Of a stretch of 64,000 nucleotides of DNA, positions 44,950 through 54,152 are shown piece by piece. The position numbers were made by a program, and so were the translations under genes. Each line of letters begins with the position of its first letter. Positions within the stretch are counted from its first letter, which is position 1. This DNA is from Microbacterium sp. cf332 (GTDB taxonomy: Bacteria > Actinomycetota > Actinomycetes > Actinomycetales > Microbacteriaceae): NCBI RefSeq assembly GCF_900102175.1, contig NZ_FNKN01000002.1, positions 652,029-716,028 of the forward strand. Direction: 5' to 3'. The notes beneath the pieces are model-generated. The model made no database searches. It saw nothing but the letters and a program-made list of their open reading frames with translations, and was not told the DNA's origin.

Positions 44950-46881
44950 TCAGTCGAACTCGACGGTGGCCCTTTCGTTGTTGAGGACGATGACCGGCGT
45001 GATGGGCGAGTATCCGGCGCTCCGGATGCCGGCGGCGTCGAAGCGCAGCAGCGGCGCACCCGCGTGCACGACCTCGCCCTGCTGCACGAGCGGCTGGAAC
45101 CCGCGTCCCTTCAGGTCCACGGTGTCGATGCCCACGTGGATGAGCAGCTCGGTGCCGTCGGCCAGCGTCAGTCCGATCGCGTGGCCGGTGGGGAAGACCG
45201 ACGTCACCGTGCCGTCGGCGGGAGCCACGACCGTGTCGCCGACGGGGTCGATCGCGAGACCCGGACCCATGGTGCCCTGCGAGAACATCGGATCGGGCAC
45301 GGCCGACAGCGGCACGACCGCTCCCTCGAGGGGGGCGCGCAGCCGCACGACGGCGGGCGCCGTCGTCAACGCGGTCGCGGTGCCGGTGCCGTTCGTCGCC
45401 GCGTCGGCCGCGGCTCCCGTCGCCGGCTCGACGTCGCGCCCCGCGAGCACGTCGTCCATCGCGTCCTTCACGAACTGCACATTCAGCCCGTAGACGACCT
45501 GCACCGACTTGGCCCCCGTGACCATGGTCCCGGCGGCTCCGGCACGCTTCAGGGCGTCGCTGTCGACGCGGGAGGTGTCGGCGACCTCGAGCCGCAGACG
45601 GGTGGCGCAGTTGTCGAGGTCGACGATGTTCTCCTTGCCGCCGAGGCCCGCGATGAATCGCTCGGCGGTCGGGCCGTAACCGGAGTCGCGCGCTGCCGTC
45701 ACATCCGCGTCGAGTGCGTCGTCATCCTCGCGCCCCGGCGTCTTCAACCGGAACTTCAGGATGAGGAAGCGGAACACCACGAAGTAGATCGCGAACCAGA
45801 ACACGCCCATCACGGGGATCATCCAGGGGTTCTGGGCGAGCGGATTCATCCAGCCGAGCACGAGGTCGATGAAGCCCGCGGAGAACCCGAAGCCCATCCG
45901 CGTGGGCAGCAGGGCGGCGATGAAGACCGAGATCCCGGTGAACACCGCGTGCACGAGGTACAGCCACGGCGCGAGGAACATGAAGGCGAACTCGAGGGGC
46001 TCGGTGACTCCGACGAAGAACGAGGCGATAGCGGCGGAGAGCAGGATGCCCGACACCATCTTCTTGCGCTTGGTCTTGGCGGTGACGTACATCGCCAGCG
46101 CGGCGCCGGGCAGGCCGAACATCATGATCGGGAAGAAGCCGGTCATGTACTGACCGGTGACTCCGAACACGCCGTCGCCGTTCGAGCCCGCCAGGAAGTT
46201 GTTGAGGTCGTTGATGCCGGCCACGTCGAACCAGAACACCGAGTTGAGAGCGTGGTGCAGGCCGAACGGGATGAGCAGGCGGTTCATGAACCCGTAGATG
46301 CCCGCGCCGACGGGACCGAGTGTGGAGATCCATTCACCGAAGGTCACCAGTCCGCCGTAGACGACGGGCCAGACGAACAGCAGGATCACGGCGACGACGA
46401 GCGAGACCCCGGCCGTGACGATCGCCACCGAGCGCTTGCCCGAGAAGAACGACAGCGCGTCGGGCAGTTTCGTGTCCTTGAACCGGTTGTAGGCCCACGC
46501 GCCGATGAGGCCGCAGATGATGCCGACGAAGACGTTCTGCACCTTGGTGAAGGCCGGATCGACCTCGGCGACGTCGGCGATGCCGAAGAGGCCCGAGACC
46601 ACGGTCGGGCTCAAGATGGTCGTGACGGTGAGCCACGAGACGAGGCCCGCGAGGGCGGACGTCCCGTCCGACTTGTTGGCCATGCCGATCGCGATGCCGA
46701 TCGCGAAGAGCAGAGCCATGTTGTCGAGGAGGGCGCCGCCCGCTGCGGCGAGGAAGCTCGAGACGACATTCGCGCCGGCGGCCGACGAGATCCAGAACGC
46801 GATGCCGCTCAAGATGGCCGCGACGGGCAGGACGGCGACGGGCAGCATGATCGACCGGCCGAGTCGTTGGAAGAATTTCAC
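44950..46881 (-). CDS. nagE: PTS EIICBA, N-acetylglucosamine/glucose type
   Basis: This 643-residue three-domain transporter has the IIC membrane channel at residues 1 to about 375 (N-terminal FFQRLGRSIMLPVAVLPVAA; GLHHALNSVFWFDVAG; TEPLEFAFMFLAP). The IIB domain carries the phospho-cysteine about 424 in DNCATRLR, and the IIA domain has the active histidine about 582 in LLIHVGIDTVDL. It imports and phosphorylates a hexose. GlcNAc is favoured by the neighbouring nagB and ROK regulator. GTG start at 46881 after GGAGTGACCC. Divergent from the ROK gene. Confidence 0.88.
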   Translation of the reverse strand: MKFFQRLGRSIMLPVAVLPVAAILSGIAFWISSAAGANVVSSFLAAAGGALLDNMALLFAIGIAIGMANKSDGTSALAGLVSWLTVTTILSPTVVSGLFGIADVAEVDPAFTKVQNVFVGIICGLIGAWAYNRFKDTKLPDALSFFSGKRSVAIVTAGVSLVVAVILLFVWPVVYGGLVTFGEWISTLGPVGAGIYGFMNRLLIPFGLHHALNSVFWFDVAGINDLNNFLAGSNGDGVFGVTGQYMTGFFPIMMFGLPGAALAMYVTAKTKRKKMVSGILLSAAIASFFVGVTEPLEFAFMFLAPWLYLVHAVFTGISVFIAALLPTRMGFGFSAGFIDLVLGWMNPLAQNPWMIPVMGVFWFAIYFVVFRFLILKFRLKTPGREDDDALDADVTAARDSGYGPTAERFIAGLGGKENIVDLDNCATRLRLEVADTSRVDSDALKRAGAAGTMVTGAKSVQVVYGLNVQFVKDAMDDVLAGRDVEPATGAAADAATNGTGTATALTTAPAVVRLRAPLEGAVVPLSAVPDPMFSQGTMGPGLAIDPVGDTVVAPADGTVTSVFPTGHAIGLTLADGTELLIHVGIDTVDLKGRGFQPLVQQGEVVHAGAPLLRFDAAGIRSAGYSPITPVIVLNNERATVEFD

Positions 46882-46935
46882 GGGTCACTCCGATGTGCGC
46901 TGGGGGAGAGGGTTCTGACAGTATTGGTTAAGAAC

Positions 46936-46959
46936 GTTTCCGAATTATTTCTCGGGAAC
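46936..46959. promoter_or_regulatory. Inverted repeat in PTS-ROK divergent promoter
   Basis: GTTTCCGA (46936-46943) and TCGGGAAC (46952-46959) are complements with one mismatch, 8 bp apart, in an AT-rich island of the 98-bp gap. It is a candidate operator for the ROK regulator acting on both directions. Confidence 0.5.
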
Positions 46960-46979
46960 TGTACTCGATCGGAGAGCGG

Positions 46980-48125
46980 ATGACCACGACGTCCTCGGCA
47001 GGAGCCGGTGCGACGCGATCGCGCGGTCGCCGCATCCGCCCCGAAGACGCGCGCAGCAACAACCGGCGACTCGTGCTGCAGGCGCTCCATCGCGAGGACG
47101 GACTCTCGCGCGCCGACATCGCCCGCGCGACCGGGCTGTCGCAGGTGACGATCTCCGACCTCGTCGGCGAGCTCGTCGACGAGCAGCTCGTCGTCGAGAG
47201 CGGCCGTGGCCGTCGTTCCGGACCGGGGGCGCCGTCGCGGGCCCTGGCCCTGGCCCGCGCCTCGCGCAACGTCGTGGCCGTGTCGATCTCGAGCGGTGAC
47301 ACGTTCGAGGGCGTCGTGGCCGATCTCGCCGGCTCCGTCCTCGCCCGCGAGGTCGTCGAGCGTCGCGGCGCGACCGGCGACCCCGCCGTGACCCTGCTCG
47401 GTGAGCTCATCGACCGTCTGATCGCGCGCGCCGAGGCTCCGATCCTCGGCGTCGGGGTCTCGACCCCGGGCGTGGTCGACGGGACGGGAACCGTGCGCGA
47501 ATCGTCGCATCTCGACTGGCACGACGTCGCGCTGCGCGGCATCCTGCACGATCGCACCGGTCTTCCGGTCGCCGTCGCGAACGGTCTGAACGCCGCCGGC
47601 GTCGGCGAGCTCAGCTACGGCCAGGTCGACCACGACCTCCTGCTCGTGCGCATCGGCGCGGGTGTCGGGGCCGCGGTCATCATCAACGGAGCCGTGGTGC
47701 ACGGGCGCAACTGGACGGCCGGAGAGATCGGACACGTCGTCGTGACCGAGGGCTCGGGTCCCGTCTGCGCCTGCGGGCGCACCGGATGCCTCGAAGCCTG
47801 GCTGTCGGTGCCGCGACTGGCGGCGCGCGTGGCCGATGCCGCCGATGCGGCTGCGGCAGCCGACATCCGCCGCGAGGCCGGCCGATGCCTCGGCATCGCC
47901 CTCGCCCCGCTCGTCGCGACGCTCGGACTCACCGACGTCGTACTGAGCGGACCGGCCGAGCTGCTGGACGGCGCCCTCGTCGACGCCGCGCGAGAGGCGG
48001 TCGAGGCGCGGGTGCTGCCCATCGTCTTCGGCGACCTGGTCGTCCGCCGCGCAGAGGCCGACGGCGACCTCCGGCTGCGCGGCGCGGTCGGCCTCGTCCT
48101 GGCCGAGACCCTCGGCCTCACCTGA
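46980..48125 (+). CDS. ROK-family transcriptional regulator (NagC-like)
   Basis: This 381-residue protein has an N-terminal winged helix (LSRADIARATGLSQVTISDLV), then the ROK sugar-kinase-like fold with GVGVSTPGVVDGTG, VRIGAGVGAAVIINGA and the zinc motif CACGRTGCLEAW. The sensor probably binds GlcNAc-6-phosphate or glucosamine-6-phosphate and controls nagE and nagB. It is separated from nagB by 51 bp, so the two are likely co-transcribed. Confidence 0.9.
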   Translation: MTTTSSAGAGATRSRGRRIRPEDARSNNRRLVLQALHREDGLSRADIARATGLSQVTISDLVGELVDEQLVVESGRGRRSGPGAPSRALALARASRNVVAVSISSGDTFEGVVADLAGSVLAREVVERRGATGDPAVTLLGELIDRLIARAEAPILGVGVSTPGVVDGTGTVRESSHLDWHDVALRGILHDRTGLPVAVANGLNAAGVGELSYGQVDHDLLLVRIGAGVGAAVIINGAVVHGRNWTAGEIGHVVVTEGSGPVCACGRTGCLEAWLSVPRLAARVADAADAAAAADIRREAGRCLGIALAPLVATLGLTDVVLSGPAELLDGALVDAAREAVEARVLPIVFGDLVVRRAEADGDLRLRGAVGLVLAETLGLT

Positions 48126-48126
48126 A

Positions 48127-48164
48127 CCGACCCGAACAAGCCGACCCGAACAGATCGACCCGAG
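48127..48164 (+). repeat. 14-bp period tandem repeat in the ROK-nagB gap
   Basis: CCGACCCGAACA occurs at 48127-48138 and 48141-48152, with a partial third unit CGACCCGA near 48156-48163. Small and of unknown function, it lies just before the nagB ribosome site. Confidence 0.55.
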
Positions 48165-48176
48165 AAAGGCAGCGCC

Positions 48177-48962
48177 ATGGCAGAAGTCGTCATCGTCCCG
48201 AGCGAGCAGGAGGCCGGCCGTCTCGTCGGCGATGCGATCGTCGACCTCGTCCGTGCCCGGCACGACGCCGTGCTCGGCCTCGCGACCGGATCGACGCCGC
48301 TCGCCGTGTACCGTCACCTCGCCTCCCGTGTCCGGGGCGAGGGTATCGACGTCTCGCAGGTGCGCGGCTTCGCCCTCGACGAGTACGTGGGCCTGCCCGC
48401 CGGCCACCCGGAGAGCTACCGGAGCGTCATCGAGCGCGAGGTCGTCGAGCCCGTCGGCTTCGACCCCGCACGCATCGAGGTGCCGCACGGCGACCTGGAC
48501 GGCATCGAGACGGCGGGAGAGCAGTACGAGGCCGCGATCCGCGCGGCCGGCGGCATCGACCTGCAGATCCTCGGCATCGGCCGCACCGGGCACATCGGCT
48601 TCAACGAGCCGGGCAGCTCGCTCGCATCGGCGACGCGCGTGAAGACGTTGACCGAAGAGACCCGCGCCGACAACGCGCGCTTCTTCGACTCGCCCGACGA
48701 TGTGCCGATGCACTGCATCACCCAGGGCATCGGCACCATTCTGCGGGCGCGACACCTGGTGCTGCTCGCGTTCGGAGAGGCGAAGGCGGACGCCGTCGCC
48801 GCGGCGGTCGAGGGACCGGTCAGCACGTCGGCCCCCGGCTCGGCCGTGCAGCTGCACCCGCACGTCACGGTTGTGGTCGATGAGGCCGCCGCGGCATCCC
48901 TCGCGCAGACGCCGTACTACCGCCACGCCTGGGCCAACAAGCCGTCCTGGCAGGGCATCTGA
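48177..48962 (+). CDS. nagB: Glucosamine-6-phosphate deaminase
   Basis: This 261-residue enzyme converts glucosamine-6-phosphate to fructose-6-phosphate plus ammonia. Family motifs are GLATGSTPLAVYRHL (phosphate loop), RGFALDEYVGLPAGHPESY (catalytic aspartate) and GIGRTGHIGFNEPGS (catalytic histidine region). Length is normal. It gives the amino-sugar module its role: the PTS brings in GlcNAc-6-P and a nagA elsewhere would deacetylate it. Confidence 0.95.
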   Translation: MAEVVIVPSEQEAGRLVGDAIVDLVRARHDAVLGLATGSTPLAVYRHLASRVRGEGIDVSQVRGFALDEYVGLPAGHPESYRSVIEREVVEPVGFDPARIEVPHGDLDGIETAGEQYEAAIRAAGGIDLQILGIGRTGHIGFNEPGSSLASATRVKTLTEETRADNARFFDSPDDVPMHCITQGIGTILRARHLVLLAFGEAKADAVAAAVEGPVSTSAPGSAVQLHPHVTVVVDEAAAASLAQTPYYRHAWANKPSWQGI

Positions 48963-49011
48963 CCGACGCGGCCACCCCCTCGGGCGGTCGCCATCGCAGC
49001 CCCCTGGCCTC

Positions 49012-49054
49012 GGTGCGGTGCGGTGCCGTCGCCGTGCCGTGCCGTGCCGTGCCG
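49012..49054. repeat. 5-bp tandem repeat (CGGTG/CGTGC)
   Basis: About eight degenerate units of CGGTG and CGTGC lie immediately left of the palindrome at 49054. Likely to vary in copy number between strains. Confidence 0.55.
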
Positions 49055-49131
49055 GTTCCGCGCACAGGCTGAGCGGCGCTCCAGTGCCTCGGGGGTGGGG
49101 TCCGGCCGCTCTCAGCCTGTGGACGGCACGG
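49054..49131. repeat. Palindromic REP-like element, copy 4
   Basis: The left arm is GGTTCCGCGCACAGGCTGAG and the right arm CTCAGCCTGTGGACGGCACGG. 78 bp long. It shares both arm ends with the copies 40 kb away at 8459, 8655 and 8804. Confidence 0.7.
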
Positions 49132-49147
49132 CCGATCGCCGTGCCGG

Positions 49148-49183
49148 CCGCCACCCGCACCGCCACCCGCACCGCCACCCGCT
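49148..49183. repeat. 12-bp tandem repeat, three units
   Basis: CCGCCACCCGCA twice, then CCGCCACCCGCT. Perfect apart from the last base. Confidence 0.6.
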
Positions 49184-49240
49184 CCGCGGGCCTCGGCACG
49201 GCCGGGGCGAGCGCCGGTGCCGAGGTCGGCCCCGGATTCC

Positions 49241-49312
49241 GTGCCGTGAACAGGCTCAGGCCCGCCGGAACGATGCCTGAACGGCCTCAGACCGTGCTGA
49301 ACCTGTCAACGG
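49241..49312. repeat. Palindromic REP-like element, diverged copy 5
   Basis: The left arm GTGCCGTGAACAGGCTCAG and the right arm GCTGAACCTGTCAACGG pair imperfectly, with the same ACAGGCTGAG-like core as the other copies. Total about 72 bp. Confidence 0.5.
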
Positions 49313-49459
49313 GACCGTCGAGACGGGACGGACGGGACCGACGGGACGGACCGGGCCGACGCAACGCCGAGCCCGACAGACCGGGCCCGAGGCGCGGGCG
49401 GAAGCGGGCCGGGGCGGCCCGCCGCGACATGCCCGGTGCTCGGGCGCTCCGCGGGCCGG

Positions 49460-49465
49460 TACTCT
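49460..49465 (+). promoter_or_regulatory. -10 box for leaderless purM transcript
   Basis: TACTCT ends 7 bp before the GTG at 49473, putting the transcription start at or beside the start codon. There is no ribosome site. Confidence 0.6.
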
Positions 49466-49472
49466 GGATGCC

Positions 49473-50591
49473 GTGGCCTCGAGTTCCACTGACCCCTATA
49501 CCCAAGCCGGCGTCGACACCGCGGCGGGAGACCTCGCCGTCGAATTGATGAAGTCGGCGGTCCGGCGCACCCACGGCGATGAAGTGCTCGGAGGCGTCGG
49601 CGGCTTCGCCGGCCTCTTCGATGCCAGCGCGCTGCTCGGCTACACCAAGCCGCTGCTCGCGACCTCGACCGACGGCGTCGGTACGAAGGTCGCGATCGCG
49701 CAGGCCATCGACAAGCACGACACGATCGGCCAGGACCTGGTCGGCATGGTCGTCGACGACATCGTCGTGGTCGGCGCGAAGCCGCTGTTCATGACCGACT
49801 ACATCGCGTGCGGCAAGGTCGTGCCCGAGCGCATCGCCGACATCGTCCGAGGCATCGCCGACGGCTGCTCGGCCACCGGCACAGCCTTGGTCGGCGGCGA
49901 GACCGCCGAGCACCCCGGACTGCTCGGCGTGAACGACTACGACGTCGCGGGTGCGGCGACCGGGGTCGTCGAGTCGGGCCAGGTGCTGGGCGCCGAGCGG
50001 GTGCGCGACGGCGACGTCGTGCTCGCGCTCGCCTCGAGCGGCCCGCACTCGAACGGGTACTCGCTCATCCGTCACATCATCACGGGCGCCGGCATCGGCT
50101 ACGGCGATCAGGCGGCAGACTTCGGGCGCACATGGGGCGAGCAGCTGCTCGAGCCCACGCGCCTGTACACCTCGCCGCTCCTGCGTGTCATCGCGGAGCT
50201 CGGCGACGGCATCCACTCGCTCAGCCACGTGACGGGTGGCGGAATCGCGGCCAACCTCGCACGCGTCCTGCCGAAGGGCACCTGGGTCGACGTCGATCGC
50301 GCGACGTGGTCGCCGTCTCCGGTCTTCCGTGTGCTCGCCGACCTCGGCGACCTCGAGATCGAGCGCACCGAGGGCACCTGGAACCTCGGCATCGGCTTCT
50401 TCGCGATCGTGTCGCCGGATGCCGCGGATGCCGCGATCGCGGCACTCCGCGCCGACGGCATCGACACGTGGCAGGTCGGTGCGGTCTCGACCGGACCGCG
50501 CCCCGACGGACACTACGAACAGGGCGCCAAGGGTGTCGACGGCGGAGCCGTGCGCCTCGTCGGCGGTTACCGCGAAGCAGGAGCGAACTAA
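49473..50591 (+). CDS. purM: Phosphoribosylformylglycinamidine cyclo-ligase (AIR synthetase)
   Basis: This 372-residue enzyme closes the imidazole ring in purine synthesis. Motifs are TSTDGVGTKVAIAQ, DIVVVGAKPLFMTDY, VGGETAEHPGL, LASSGPHSNGYSLIR and HVTGGGIAANLARVLP. The GTG at 49473 is supported by the leaderless -10. purF follows after 6 bp, giving the order purM-purF rather than the commoner purF-purM. Confidence 0.96.
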   Translation: MASSSTDPYTQAGVDTAAGDLAVELMKSAVRRTHGDEVLGGVGGFAGLFDASALLGYTKPLLATSTDGVGTKVAIAQAIDKHDTIGQDLVGMVVDDIVVVGAKPLFMTDYIACGKVVPERIADIVRGIADGCSATGTALVGGETAEHPGLLGVNDYDVAGAATGVVESGQVLGAERVRDGDVVLALASSGPHSNGYSLIRHIITGAGIGYGDQAADFGRTWGEQLLEPTRLYTSPLLRVIAELGDGIHSLSHVTGGGIAANLARVLPKGTWVDVDRATWSPSPVFRVLADLGDLEIERTEGTWNLGIGFFAIVSPDAADAAIAALRADGIDTWQVGAVSTGPRPDGHYEQGAKGVDGGAVRLVGGYREAGAN

Positions 50592-50597
50592 CCCCCT

Positions 50598-52058
50598 ATG
50601 TGCGGAATCGTCGGAATCGTCGGGCAGTCCCCGGCGAACCAGGAGATCTACGACGCCCTCCTCCTGCTGCAGCATCGCGGCCAGGACTCGACCGGCATCG
50701 CGACCGCCGAGAACAGCGGCGTCTTCCACATCTTCAAGGCCAACGGGCAGGTGCGCGAAGCGGTGCGCACGCGCGACATGCGGTCGCTGCTCGGCAACAT
50801 CGGCCTCGGGCACGTCCGCTACGCGACGAAGGGCACCGCCTCGAGCGAGGAAGAGGCGCAGCCCTTCTACGTCAACGCCCCCTACGGCATCGTGCTGGTG
50901 CACAACGGCAACCTCACGAACACGCGCGAGTTGACGGAGGAGCTGTTCCGCAAGGATCGCCGCCACCTCAACACCAGCTCCGACACCGAACTGCTCGTCA
51001 ACGTGCTCGCGAACGAGCTGCAGTCGACGATCTCGGGGCTCGACCTCGATCCCGACCAGGTGTTCCAGGCCGTCGAGCGCGTTCACGAGCGCGTCGAGGG
51101 CTCGTACGCTGCCATCGCTCTCATCGCCGGTCACGGGCTGCTCGCGTTCCGCGACCCGTTCGGCATCCGTCCGCTCATCCTGGGCACGCGCCGGGCCGAG
51201 AACGGCCGGGATGAGTGGACGGTCGCCTCCGAGTCGCTCGTGCTCGAGAACGGCGGATTCGAGGTCGTCCGCGACGTCGAGCCCGGCGAGGCGGTCTTCA
51301 TCGACGCCGAGGGTACGCTGCACGCGCGCCAGTGCGCTCAGCAGACGCAGCTGGCCCCGTGCTCGTTCGAGTACGTCTACCTCGCGCGCCCCGACTCGAT
51401 CATGAACGGCATCTCGGTCTACGAGGCTCGTCTGCGGATGGGTGAGCGTCTCGCCGACACCATCGCCACGTACACCCCGCAGGGTGCGATCGACGTCGTC
51501 ATGCCGATCCCCGACTCGTCGCGACCGGCCGCGATGCAGGTGGCGCGCAAGCTCGGCATCGAGTACCGCGAGGGCTTCTACAAGAACCGCTACGTCGGCC
51601 GCACGTTCATCATGCCGGGCCAGGCGGTGCGCAAGAAGAGCGTGCGTCAGAAGCTCAACGCGATGTCGAGCGAGTTCAAGGGAAAGAACGTGCTCCTCAT
51701 CGACGACTCGATCGTGCGCGGCACGACGTCGAAGGAGATCATCCAGATGGCCCGGGATGCCGGAGCCAAGAGTGTGACGTTCGCGTCGGCCGCGCCGCCG
51801 GTGCGCTACCCGCACGTCTACGGCATCAACATGCCCTCGCGTCATGAGCTCATCGCGCACGGACGGACGATCCCCGAGATCGCCGAGGAGCTCGGGTGCG
51901 ACTATCTCGTGTACCAGGAGATCGACGACCTGAAGGCCGCGATCGTCGAGGGGACCGACATCACCGATCTCGACATGAGCTGCTTCGACGGCAGGTACGT
52001 CACGGGAACGGTGAGCGACGAGTACCTGGCCTGGGTCGAGGGCACCCAGCAGTCGTGA
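50598..52058 (+). CDS. purF: Amidophosphoribosyltransferase
   Basis: This 486-residue committed enzyme of purine synthesis begins MCGIVGIVG, so the N-terminal nucleophile Cys2 of the Ntn-glutaminase domain is exposed after Met removal with no propeptide. The glutaminase half has LQHRGQDSTGIAT and GHVRYATKG. The PRTase half has the PRPP loop VLLIDDSIVRGTTSKEI near residue 370 and RFIMPGQ-like RTFIMPGQAVRKKS. It ends in a GTGA overlap with the MFS gene. Confidence 0.97.
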   Translation: MCGIVGIVGQSPANQEIYDALLLLQHRGQDSTGIATAENSGVFHIFKANGQVREAVRTRDMRSLLGNIGLGHVRYATKGTASSEEEAQPFYVNAPYGIVLVHNGNLTNTRELTEELFRKDRRHLNTSSDTELLVNVLANELQSTISGLDLDPDQVFQAVERVHERVEGSYAAIALIAGHGLLAFRDPFGIRPLILGTRRAENGRDEWTVASESLVLENGGFEVVRDVEPGEAVFIDAEGTLHARQCAQQTQLAPCSFEYVYLARPDSIMNGISVYEARLRMGERLADTIATYTPQGAIDVVMPIPDSSRPAAMQVARKLGIEYREGFYKNRYVGRTFIMPGQAVRKKSVRQKLNAMSSEFKGKNVLLIDDSIVRGTTSKEIIQMARDAGAKSVTFASAAPPVRYPHVYGINMPSRHELIAHGRTIPEIAEELGCDYLVYQEIDDLKAAIVEGTDITDLDMSCFDGRYVTGTVSDEYLAWVEGTQQS

Positions 52059-53278
52059 CCTCGCTCTGGCGCGGACGCGTCCTGGCGTTCATCGGCGTCA
52101 TCCTCGTCGCCTTCTCCCTGCGGTCCGCGGTCGCCTCGCTGTCGCCGATCCTCACGGAGATCGACGCCGACCTCGGGGTCCCGTCGTGGGTGGCCGGCCT
52201 CATCGGGGCGGCGCCCCCGGTGTGCTTCGCCGTCTTCGGAGTCATCACGCCGATCCTCGAGCGCAGGTTCGGGCTGCAGCGCCTCGCCGTGGCCGCCATG
52301 ATCATTGCCGCGGTGGCGCTGCTGGGCAGGTCTCTCGCGCCGGATGCGGGCACCCTGCTGATCGCGACGACCATCCTCTTCGCTGCCATCAGCACCGGCA
52401 ACGTCGTGCTGCCGCCGCTGATCAAGACGTACTTCCCCGACCGGGTCGGGACGATGACCGCGGTGTACTCGACGATGCTGGCGGTCGCCGCCTTCGTCCC
52501 GCCGCTGGTCGCCGTTCCCGTTGCCGACACCGCGGGTTGGCGGTTCTCGCTGGGGATGTGGTCGATCTTCGCCGCGCTCGCGATCGTCCCGTGGCTCGTC
52601 ACGCTGCGCCGCTCGCGCATCGCCGCCGCCACCGCCGATGCGGCGGTCGCCCCGCCGCCGTCGCCGAACGTCCTCGGACGACTCGTGCGTCTGCCCATGG
52701 CATGGGCCATCGCGGTGACGTTCGCGGTCTCGGCGTCGAGCGTGTACGCGTCGTTCGCCTGGCTGCCGATCGTGCTCGTCGACCTCGCCGGCGTCTCTCA
52801 CGCCGCCGCAGGGTCGCTCCTCGCCCTGTTCGGCGGCATGGGCCTGCCCTGGTCGATCATCGTGCCGCTCATCATCACGCGGTGGCGCCGGCTCGGACTG
52901 ATCTACGTCATCGCCGCATCGTCCGGCATCGTGGCCGTCGCCGGTCTGCTCTTCGCGCCGGGCGCGGCCGTCGTGCTCTGGGTGGTGCTCCTGGGTACGC
53001 CGCAGATGCTGTTCCCCGCCGCGCTCGTCTTCATCCAGCGAAAGACGCGAACGCACGAGGGGACGGTCGCGCTCAGCGGTTTCGCCCAGAGCGTCGGCTA
53101 CGCGGTCGCCGCGATCTTCCCGATCTCGTTCGCGCTGCTGCACGAGGCGACCGGCGAGTGGACGGCACCCCTGATCATGCTGGGCGTGCTCATGCTCGCG
53201 GCGATCCCCGCAGGAATCGTCGTGACGCGCCCGCACACCATCGAGGACGAGTGGGAGCAGCGCCACGGCGCATGGTGA
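52055..53278 (+). CDS. MFS transporter, CynX/NimT family
   Basis: This 407-residue, 12-helix transporter of the cyanate/nitroimidazole (CynX/NimT/YeaN) group starts with GTG inside the purF stop and is therefore translationally coupled to it. N-terminal RGRVLAFIGVILVAFSLRSAVASLSPIL is typical of the family. Substrate unknown. The fixed coupling to purF suggests a purine-related solute or simply shared growth-rate control. Converges with the DUF3073 gene with a 9-bp gap. Confidence 0.87.
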   Translation: MTSLWRGRVLAFIGVILVAFSLRSAVASLSPILTEIDADLGVPSWVAGLIGAAPPVCFAVFGVITPILERRFGLQRLAVAAMIIAAVALLGRSLAPDAGTLLIATTILFAAISTGNVVLPPLIKTYFPDRVGTMTAVYSTMLAVAAFVPPLVAVPVADTAGWRFSLGMWSIFAALAIVPWLVTLRRSRIAAATADAAVAPPPSPNVLGRLVRLPMAWAIAVTFAVSASSVYASFAWLPIVLVDLAGVSHAAAGSLLALFGGMGLPWSIIVPLIITRWRRLGLIYVIAASSGIVAVAGLLFAPGAAVVLWVVLLGTPQMLFPAALVFIQRKTRTHEGTVALSGFAQSVGYAVAAIFPISFALLHEATGEWTAPLIMLGVLMLAAIPAGIVVTRPHTIEDEWEQRHGAW

Positions 53279-53287
53279 TGAGCCCAG

Positions 53288-53464
53288 TCAGGCCTTCTCG
53301 TCCTCGTATTCGTCGGAGTACTGATCGGCCCACTTGTCGACGTACTGATCGTCGTCCGAGTGGCCGAGCTCCTTCTCGAGCGAAGAGAAGTTGACATTGT
53401 AGGTGTCGTACTTCAGCTCGCGCGCGATCTTGGTGTGCTTCGCCTTTTGACGGCCACGCCCCAT
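53288..53464 (-). CDS. DUF3073 family small acidic protein
   Basis: This 58-residue actinobacterial protein of unknown function begins MGRGRQKAKHTKIARELKY, the family hallmark, followed by an acidic, aspartate/tyrosine-rich C-terminus. A basic head and acidic tail suggest nucleic-acid or ribosome contact, but nothing is proven. Start at the ATG at 53464. Confidence 0.9.
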   Translation of the reverse strand: MGRGRQKAKHTKIARELKYDTYNVNFSSLEKELGHSDDDQYVDKWADQYSDEYEDEKA

Positions 53465-53615
53465 GCGAGACCCCCTCATTTCTGAGTCACGGGCTTTGTT
53501 CAGCGATGCCCGGAGCATTTCACGATCCGGCGCTGCGCCGGGGAAGAGTAGCATCAAGAATAACACGGGGGCCCCCAAGCCATCGCGGTGCCACCGCCGA
53601 GACAGGGGAGCGACC

Positions 53616-54152
53616 ATGGTCGAGCAGCACTCCGTGAGCGATGAGAGCGAACTCCCGTCGACACCGGTCATCGTCGGCGTCATCCCCGGGCAATCTCCTC
53701 GTGTGGTCGTCGAGGCGGCGCGGTACGCCTCGATGCTCGGTGTCGGCCTGATCGTCGTGCACGTCGACGTGACGCGCTTCGTGACGTACGAGGATCCCGA
53801 CGGCTACGTCCACACCGCGCCGATCGACCTGGGCGCCGTGTCGAGCGCGGCGCAGTTCGAGCAGATCCGTGCCGGCGCAGCCGAGGCGCTCGCGTCGACG
53901 ACGGTCGACTGGACGGTCCACCAGCTCGTCGGTGATCCGGCTCTCGCCATCAAGCACCTCGCCGACCGTCTCGACGCGAAGCTGCTCGTGGTCGGCACCC
54001 GGCGGCGCGGTATCGGCGAATCCATCCGCGAGTTCTTCACGGGCTCCGTGGCGGCGCGCCTCGCTCACCGGCAGCAGCGGCCCGTGCTCGTCGTGCCGCA
54101 GGGGCGTTCCGTCGCCGATGACGAGGACCTCTGGGCCGAGTCCCCGGCCTGA
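53616..54152 (+). CDS. Universal stress protein family
   Basis: This 178-residue single-domain UspA-like protein has the start at 53616 preceded by GGGGAG. The ATP-binding pattern of the family, G-x2-G-x9-G(S/T), appears as VGTRRRGIGESIREFFTGSVAARLAHR followed by PVLVVP. Likely cytosolic and stress-induced. Stands alone and divergent from the DUF3073 gene. Confidence 0.9.
   Translation: MVEQHSVSDESELPSTPVIVGVIPGQSPRVVVEAARYASMLGVGLIVVHVDVTRFVTYEDPDGYVHTAPIDLGAVSSAAQFEQIRAGAAEALASTTVDWTVHQLVGDPALAIKHLADRLDAKLLVVGTRRRGIGESIREFFTGSVAARLAHRQQRPVLVVPQGRSVADDEDLWAESPA

Larger units (their letters stand above)
48963..49472. other. 510-bp non-coding gap rich in repeats
   Basis: No credible gene. 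It contains GTGCC-type 5-bp tandem repeats (about 49012-49054), a 78-bp palindrome (49054-49131), three 12-bp CCGCCACCCGCA units (49148-49183), a further palindrome (49241-49312), a GGGACGGAC-type purine-rich tract (49314-49360) and the purM promoter at the right end. Confidence 0.7.
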
